Shown piece by piece: positions 61,050 through 64,000 of a stretch of DNA of 64,000 nucleotides. Position 1 is the first letter of the stretch. Each line of letters begins with the position of its first letter. Source of the stretch: Palaemon carinicauda (Eukaryota > Arthropoda > Malacostraca > Decapoda > Palaemonidae); the NCBI RefSeq assembly GCF_036898095.1, contig NC_090736.1, positions 11,330,161 through 11,394,160 on the forward strand, read 5' to 3'. The notes below the pieces were generated by a model, which saw nothing but the letters and a program-made list of their open reading frames with translations, was not told where the DNA came from and searched no databases. A program made the translations under genes and the position numbers.

Positions 61050-62880
61050 AAATTTGTACTTTATTCCTAGGCGGATACAAACTTCTCGGTCATTTATAGG
61101 GGAAGTCTTTTTTTAGGAGGGAGGAAGTCTCTGTTAAAAGGAGGTCAAGCTCCATGTCAGGAATAGGACTCAAAGAAGTCTATTGCAAAGTAAATTGAAA
61201 GCAATAAAGACATTTCAGCCGGCTTGTGAAGAAGTGGAGCTGAAGTGTCAAATCCCTCAAAGTAATAGGATGAAGCATTAGCAGGTGCAGGCATCAAGAA
61301 TTATGTTGATAGAAATAAAAATATAATTAAAAGAGCATTCATTCTTACTTGCATTAGGGTGTGATCAATCTCAGTACTCCTTGGTCCATAGCTTGGAGAA
61401 GGGGAGTACACCCAGGCTTGATCCGCTTCTCATACACTCACAATAAAGAGAATAATTGATGCCTTGAAAAACAGTTAAGTCTCCCGTAAGAGCTTTTAGT
61501 TAGATTATCTGTTTAGCTGCAACAATAGGACCCAAAAAAGTATCCAGGGACCTATGAGTACAGTCTGAGAGTAATGGCCTGTGAAAGTGGTTTGCCTTTT
61601 CCAGACCCCTGCACTATGTATTTGGGGTACCGAGTGGTTCTTGTGGAACGCTAGGGTTGCGACAACTCCACGGATGTCATGTGCTTGAGGGAGGGGGGCA
61701 TGATGGGAAGAAAGCTGTGGATCCATGCCCAATAACACAGGGCTGTTCCTGCTTGCTGCTTACAATGTCCTCGATAGGTGACATCTTCTCAATTCGGTGT
61801 AATGAAGCACCCCTATGAGAAGAGTGAGCAGCATTCCCTTGTCCAGGTAGAAAAGAAGGTAACCTAAGAAACTCTCAACACACCAACATCATAAAGTGCA
61901 CACTGGCCTAATTCACCTTTGATCTGGTTGGCTACCAAGGTAGCTATGCTGATCACCTGGGTCAGGAGCCATCCACTTCTCCCAAAAGAGTTGATATTGT
62001 TAAGAGTTCTACGAGACTTCTAAAGATCGACCATCCAGAACTTCTTCAACTTCTTCTCAAGAGAAGTATCAGAATCAGGACAAGAAAAGGAGCAATATAC
62101 CAACTTTCCTCCCCTTAGGTGAGTAACCAAAGAGGTTGCCCCAACAGGAACTACACTGCCACAGGAGAAGCAGTAGGCACTATCACTGGTACAGGCAGGT
62201 AAGGAGTTACCTACTGTCACAAGGATAACAGGAGCTACAGGCCCCAGTCACAGAAACTGGGGCAACAGGCACAAGGGTGATAAGCAAAGGTGCAACATGT
62301 ACAGGGGTAAGCTTCATGCACCTACAATCAGTGGTTCCGCTGGCACGGGGAAATCTTCTGCCCTTCGGACATTAATCTCATTGGCACTGAGGTCACTTGA
62401 ACAAAAGCAAAAACTTTTTAAGCCTCACTGGTACTGTACTGTAATGGTTTCACTAGCAGCATGACGTTCTGCTTCCAAGCCTTCTTGGGCCTTGCATTCA
62501 ATAGATTATTCAGGACCCCCACTGGGTTAACTCTAGGTTCACTGGTTAATGAGGACAGCAATCTGCATAAGGGAGAGTTTTCAGTGCATATTGGTGTGTG
62601 AGTGGTCGCTGGGGGAACCCTACACGCCATCAAATCCTGAAAAACTCGCTGAAGAAAATCAGACTTCTCCAAGCTCCTCATCCATAATCCCCAGGGACTA
62701 ATCATAGGGTGTATACTCATTAGCTTCAGTGGGCCGCAAACTCAATAATGAGAGAAAGTTGCTATAGAGCTTCTTAGGCATCCCCTTGGGTGTTGCCTGG
62801 GATGACACAGGAGTCTTTAGCCTTTGTTTTCCTCCTTAAAGTAAATGCTTACTGCTGAAAGGGAGGAAACAATCTACAAT
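61050..62880 (-). pseudogene. Second DIRS-like element: recombinase C-terminus and undefined upstream ORFs
   Basis: The minus ORF at 61505-61738 reads PQAHDIRGVVATLAFHKNHS, then AGVWKRQTTFTGHYSQ. The H-x-x-R and final Tyr of DIRS-type recombinases are in their normal spacing. Minus ORFs at 62020-62220 (four Cys) and 62418-62720 (DFLQRVFQDLMACRVP) lie upstream and may be gag remnants. RT and RNase H were not found, so an internal deletion is likely. Confidence 0.55.
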
Positions 62881-63155
62881 AGGGGATGATTGCAAACAAT
62901 CATGTTCCCTCCTGCTTTACATCCATAATTATGAACGAAGCTATTAATCAACCATTCAAATTGAAAAGTATAAGAAAAATATTAACAGCCTTTAGGTAGG
63001 ATTTTACGATATGTCTGTACTCGTTGCAACCAAAGAAATAAATGTAGTTTGACTCCCATGTTAACAAATTTGACGGCTTTTCCAGCTCCAAATATGACAT
63101 TCCCTATTTTAAAGAACGAAAGGTTTTATATGCATGGTTAGCAATGGTAGTTATG
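62881..63155. other. Unassigned sequence
   Basis: Nothing recognised. Confidence 0.4.
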
Positions 63156-63156
63156 G

Positions 63157-63157
<1 letters not shown>

Positions 63158-63191
<34 letters not shown>

Positions 63192-64000
63192 ATACATATA
63201 CCAAGGCACTTCCCCCAATTTTGGGGGGTAGCCGACATCAACAAATGAAACAAAACAAAAAAGGGGACCTCTACTCTCTACGTTCCTCCAGCCTAACAAG
63301 GTACTCAACCGAGTTCAGCTGGTACTGCTAGGGTGCCACAGCCCACCCTCCCACATTATCCACCACAGACGAAGCTTCATAATGCTGAATCCCCTACTGC
63401 TGCTACCTCCGCGGTCATCTAAGGCATCGGAGGCACCAGCAGGGCCTACCGGAACTGCGTCACAATCGCTCGCCATTCATTCCTATTTCTAGCACGCTCT
63501 CTTGCCTCTCTCACATCTATCCTCCTATCACCCAGAGCTTTCTTCACTCCATCCATCCACCCAAACCTTGGCCTTCCTCTTGTACTTCTCCCATCAACTC
63601 TTGCATTCATCACCTTCTTTAGCAGACAGCCATTTTCCATTCTCTCAACATGGCCAAACCACCTCAACACATTCATATCCACTCTAGCTGCTAACTCATT
63701 TCTTACACCCATTCTCACTCTCACCACTTCGTTCCTAACCCTATCTACTCGAGATACACCAGCCATACTCCTTAGACACTTCATCTCAAACACATTCAAT
63801 TTCTGTCTCTCCGTCACTTTCATTCCCCACAGCTCCGATCCATACATCACAGTTGGTACAATCACTTTCTCATATAGAACTCTTTTTACATTCATGCCCA
63901 ACCCTCTATTTTTTACTACTCCCTTAACTTCCCCCAACACTTTGCAACCTTCATTCACTCTCTGATGTACATCTGCTTCCACTCCACCATTTGCTGCAAC
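63158..64000 (-). pseudogene. LINE family C: C-terminal ORF and 3' UTR, runs off the right edge
   Basis: The minus strand is open from the window edge to a stop at 63446, about 184 codons: VIVPTVMYGSELWGM, FEMKCLRSMAGVSRVDRVRN, LRWFGHVERM and RGRPRFGWMDGVKKAL. This is the C-terminal region following the RT in many arthropod non-LTR elements ('YGSE.W' ... 'R..GV...DR.RN' ... 'RWFGHV.RM' ... 'GRPR..W'). The 3' UTR (63185-63445) ends with 'ttggtatatgtatgtaataa' and TAA repeats. The visible part is intact, so this may be a young copy; call it LINE rather than certain pseudogene. Confidence 0.85.

Overview
This is a eukaryotic window, most likely from a decapod crustacean. The evidence is split genes with GT-AG introns, an arthropod TATA-plus-TCAGT core promoter, and very dense AT, TC and TAA simple repeats. 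Many copies of short retroelement tails ending in 'gctacaaccctagttggaaa' are also present; I associate these with caridean shrimps from memory, so the assignment is an inference. There is no bacterial-style operon, rRNA, tRNA or CRISPR array.

Two host genes can be supported, both on the minus strand. (1) A secreted, glycine/arginine/proline-rich protein of unknown family. Its promoter and signal-peptide exon lie at 30162-30987 and its next recognisable exon at 1884-2471, which implies a first intron of about 27.7 kb; the 3' part lies left of the window. (2) A zinc/metal transporter of the SLC39 (ZIP, LIV-1) family. Its last five coding exons are at 59921-59787, 59194-58964, 50576-50366, 48886-48699 and 45072-44914, all with matching splice phases. 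The 5' exons lie right of the window. A weaker candidate on the plus strand is a short first exon at 31597-31709, just after a perfect NRF-1-type palindrome, with a phase-compatible possible exon at 36614-36752.

Everything else is repeat landscape. The dominant family has two classes sharing a 3' end: class B, a LINE with reverse-transcriptase remnants (best copy 32140-33225 minus), and class A, with a long non-coding body (for example 60286-60975 minus and 12685-13815 plus). Nearly all long (TAA)n/(TTA)n microsatellites are the 3' tails of these copies. Other elements are a tRNA-derived SINE (six copies), a second LINE running off the right edge with two more 3' fragments, a Tx1/L1-like LINE fragment, another LINE with an inverted pair of 3' ends, a Helitron helicase end, a decayed DIRS-type tyrosine-recombinase retrotransposon in the ZIP intron, part of a second DIRS, a 195-bp near-perfect palindromic MITE (three copies), two hAT-like MITEs with 8-bp target duplications, and two elements rich in nuclear-receptor half-sites. 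Several minisatellite arrays are also present.

Layout: 1-2.5 kb, repeats plus the secreted-protein exon; 2.5-30 kb, its repeat-filled intron; 30-31 kb, its promoter and first exon; 31-44.9 kb, intergenic or possible plus-strand gene with many LINE copies; 44.9-60 kb, ZIP gene with the DIRS and tandem arrays in its large intron; 60-64 kb, further ZIP intron or upstream sequence filled with DIRS and LINE remnants.
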